From assembly GCA_963576565.1 (NCBI GenBank), contig CAUYVT010000068.1:367501-431500 (forward strand): a stretch of DNA of 64,000 nt. The letters are read 5' to 3'. The translations under genes were made by a program, and so were the position numbers. Positions 61,871-64,000 of the stretch are shown here, piece by piece (positions within the stretch are counted from its first letter, which is position 1; every line of letters starts with the position of its first letter). Source of the stretch: Aspidapion aeneum. Its lineage: Eukaryota; Arthropoda; Insecta; Coleoptera; Brentidae. The notes below the pieces were generated by a model. The model was not told the origin of the DNA. It saw only the letters and a list, made by a program, of their open reading frames with translations, and did no database searches.

Positions 61871-62061
61871 CCGTGGCTGTTACTGGTCAGCTATCGGACG
61901 CCGCCCCTGGCGATGGGGTACGCTCGCTAGCCTAAAAACTAGAGGGTACCGGGGAAATAAAATACCCGGGGTAGACAAAAACCAGAACCCGTTTTGATGG
62001 GCCAGCAACCCGCTTAAGGTGACCACTCGCTGTCAGAACCAGACATAAGCGATACTCGGGA
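61871..62061 (+). other. 5' leader of element 20
   Basis: Same leader type as element 14: CCCC/GGGG hairpin, then CTAG/CTAG with CCTAAAAA loop flanked by GGTAC and GGTACC, then CCGGG/CCCGG around AAATAAAATA. It ends with GATACTCGGGAGTGGC. No gene. Confidence 0.6.
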
Positions 62062-63679
62062 GTGGCAGAAGACCAGGTCCCTTCTGTTCGGAACCTCCCC
62101 GAAGACCCCCGGCCTGGACCAAGTCAGGGTGGGCAAGGTGGCACCCCCTTGGTACCGGAAACCACCACGCATGAAAATGGAAATGAACTTCTGAATAACT
62201 CCATTAACCTCGATGACGTTGTGGAAGCTCAAGCTCCACCCGCTGAAGAGGAACAGAGAGGAAACAGGAAAGTCCGATTTAAATGGTCGTTAGACATGAA
62301 CACTCACCTTTATCGGACTTACCTGCTCATTACAGAAATGCAAACTAAGAAAACCCCTTTCGCACACAGACTGCACCATGAAATGACGACAAAGTTCCCA
62401 GAGCTTCAAAACAAATCTATGCAAAACATCTTGGACCAACGAAGGCAACTCTTTCTAAAGAATCGACTACCACCACAAACGATACAGAAAATAAGAAACG
62501 AGGTTGCGATAGAGCTGGGAATACAAATACGGACACCAGAACCAGAAAACAATGATGACGACTTAGTACAGGCTCAAATCGTCTCTCCAGAAGACCGTAT
62601 AGCCTTCGACATGCTGCAGGAGAACTTACAGAGGTTTTCTGGCATGGACCCCACATCCAGACCCAACATCCCAAGACTGAGGACAACCAAAGACACAAAA
62701 AAGAAATCCTACAATCTGTGAACAAACTCCTTCGGGATGAGGCTGAAAGGTGCAAAGACCTCACACAGTTGCATGACCTCGTCTACTGTGCTGCAATAAC
62801 AACTCTCCGTCTGCACCATTGGAAACCAAAAACCACAACACCAAAAGAAAAAACATGCCGCATGCCAGGATGGGAAACCCGCCTACAAAAACAAGTTATC
62901 ACCCTCAAAAAGGAGATCGCAGTTTTAACTGAAGCAGATAAATCACAACACAGTATCAGAGTAGATAAGAAGCCTCAACAAATTCTCAAAAACCATCAAA
63001 ATGGCGACAACAAAACGGCACGCGAGGTTCTTGACCTCCTTAAACAGAGACTCGGGGTTAAAGCGTGTAGGCTAAGAAGATATAAAGAGGCACACCAGCG
63101 AAGGACCGATAACAGACTATTCAACACAAACCAAAGAATGTTCTATCGCAAACTCACCCCAATGAAACCAAACGAGCAAGAAGGTAAATACCCAAAGCCA
63201 CAAGCAATCAAAGAATTCTGGAGCAATATCTGGGAAAAACCATCTCTCCACAAGTCCAACGCAGACTGGAACAAAAACGAAAGGAAAATAAGAGAAAGAG
63301 TCCCGCCTATGAACCCGCAAAACATCACGGAAGGTGACGTAGAAGCGGCACTTAGAAATGCCGCTAACTGGAAAGCAGCAGGCCCAGACAAAATCCAGAA
63401 CTTCTGGTATAAAAGATTCACCGCACTAAGACCCAAGCTCAGCCACCTCCTTAACAAACTCCTAACAAACCCGGAGTCAGCACCACCTTTCTTAACCAAA
63501 GGAGTCACATACCTCCTGCCAAAAACGGATCAACCAGTCGAGGACCCCTCAAAATACCGACCCATTACATGCCTTCCTACTATCTACAAAATTATGAGCG
63601 CCATCCTCTGCAACAAGGTATACGGACATCTCACTGGGCACGATCTCCTTGCAGAAGAACAGAAAGGTTGCCACAAGGT
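61871..63679 (+). mobile_element. Element 20: 3'-deleted element at the array boundary
   Basis: Begins with the same CCGTGGCTGT terminus as element 14 and includes leader, Myb-like domain and RT fingers. Homology stops at about 63679, inside the KGCHK segment before motif A. The 3' UTR, tail and downstream TAA tract are absent. A missing 3' end cannot come from normal target-primed synthesis, so later deletion, rearrangement or an assembly join is likely. Confidence 0.88.
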
Positions 63680-63704
63680 TTTCGTGATACTTCTAAGAAG
63701 TTAG
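62062..63704 (+). pseudogene. N-terminal part of polyprotein, frameshifted and 3'-deleted (element 20)
   Basis: The first frame (62062-62721) starts at GTG with the conserved VRNLPEDP motif and no ATG. It encodes the Myb-like domain (FKWSLDMNTHLYRTYLLIT and MQNILDQRRQLF). A one-base loss in the A6 run at 62697-62702 moves the rest into the next frame (open to 63704), with CKDLTQLHDLVYCAA, LLKQRLGVKACRLRRYKEAHQRR, NWKAAGPDKIQNFW and KYRPITCLPTIYK. Homology ends at KGCHK near 63679; the last eight or so codons to TAG are flanking sequence. No catalytic RT residue, knuckle or nuclease remains. Confidence 0.9.
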
Positions 63705-64000
63705 GAAAATCACATTTTGTAGCTTGTACTTTAGTAATGACCTTAATGTCGATGCCTTAAAGCGAATCCTATCCAATCACCTGCTAAACTAGTTTTTCTT
63801 TTTCTAAGCAAGCTACCCTATGGTCAGTATAGCTTTTTTTCATGTGGTATACCTACACGATCCGCAGTCCCGTAGTAATAAAAATTTGCTCTTGCAAAAA
63901 AATCAACAGATGCTGCAGATGTTGCAAAAATTTTTTTTTGAAATTTAAAAAATATTTGTATATTTACGTGGCTTCTCCGGCATTTTGTCATGTGTTAAAA
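63680..64000. other. Non-element flanking DNA, no gene seen
   Basis: A+T-rich sequence without TAA repeats, long ORF, tRNA-like or other recognisable element. It contains T-runs near 63790 and 63833 and an A/T-rich stretch with TTGCAAAAA repeated around 63892-63930. It may be host DNA or an unrecognised repeat. Confidence 0.55.

Overview
This window is a eukaryotic (most probably arthropod, insect-like) retrotransposon nest. Pure (TAA)n microsatellite tracts alternate with 20 copies of non-LTR retrotransposons. Every recognisable copy carries parts of one long ORF that combines, in order, an N-terminal Myb/SANT-like domain, a reverse transcriptase with a YMDD (once YVDD) active site, a C-x2-C-x8-H-x4-C zinc knuckle, and a C-terminal PD-(D/E)xK restriction-like endonuclease. 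This architecture and the (TAA)n target match the R4 clade, typified by Dong of Bombyx mori, which is known to insert in TAA repeats. The host is inferred only from element type and A+T-rich composition; no host gene is present.

Layout: elements are numbered 1 to 20 from left to right. 1 (560-2473), 2 (2579-5500), 4 (10341-13344), 6 (18175-21365), 8 (25860-27153), 10 (32092-33405), 11 (33436-33810), 17 (55263-58790), 18 (59103-59722) and 19 (59779-61764) are 5'-truncated. 3 (5944-9743), 5 (14402-18122), 7 (21846-25590), 9 (27878-32056), 12 (34619-38353), 13 (38671-42394), 14 (42852-46696), 15 (46853-50523) and 16 (51058-54783) are full length or nearly so. 20 (61871-63679) has its 5' end but has lost its 3' half, and is followed by about 320 bp of non-element DNA at the right edge. 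Only elements 3, 5 and 7 have uninterrupted full-length ORFs.

At least six lineages share the same target. Elements 2, 12, 16 and 17 form one group; 9, 14 and 20 a second; 3 and 15 a third; 4 and 8 a fourth; 1 and 6 a looser fifth; 10 stands alone. Elements 5, 7, 13, 18 and 19 are five near-identical copies of a distinct, GC-richer family, here called family B. All 20 copies lie in the same orientation relative to the TAA strand, as expected for target-primed reverse transcription started by a sequence-specific nick in (TAA)n/(TTA)n.

The most interesting signals are RNA-level. A hairpin with a conserved asymmetric internal loop (5' TT / 3' C), often capped by a GNRA tetraloop, occurs just after the stop codon in most lineages although its stems differ completely in sequence. 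A covarying structured leader lies at the 5' ends. The N-terminal coding motif is conserved across copies that lack an ATG. Elements 12 and 16 share the same frameshift but have different 5' junctions, suggesting that a broken element was mobilised more than once.
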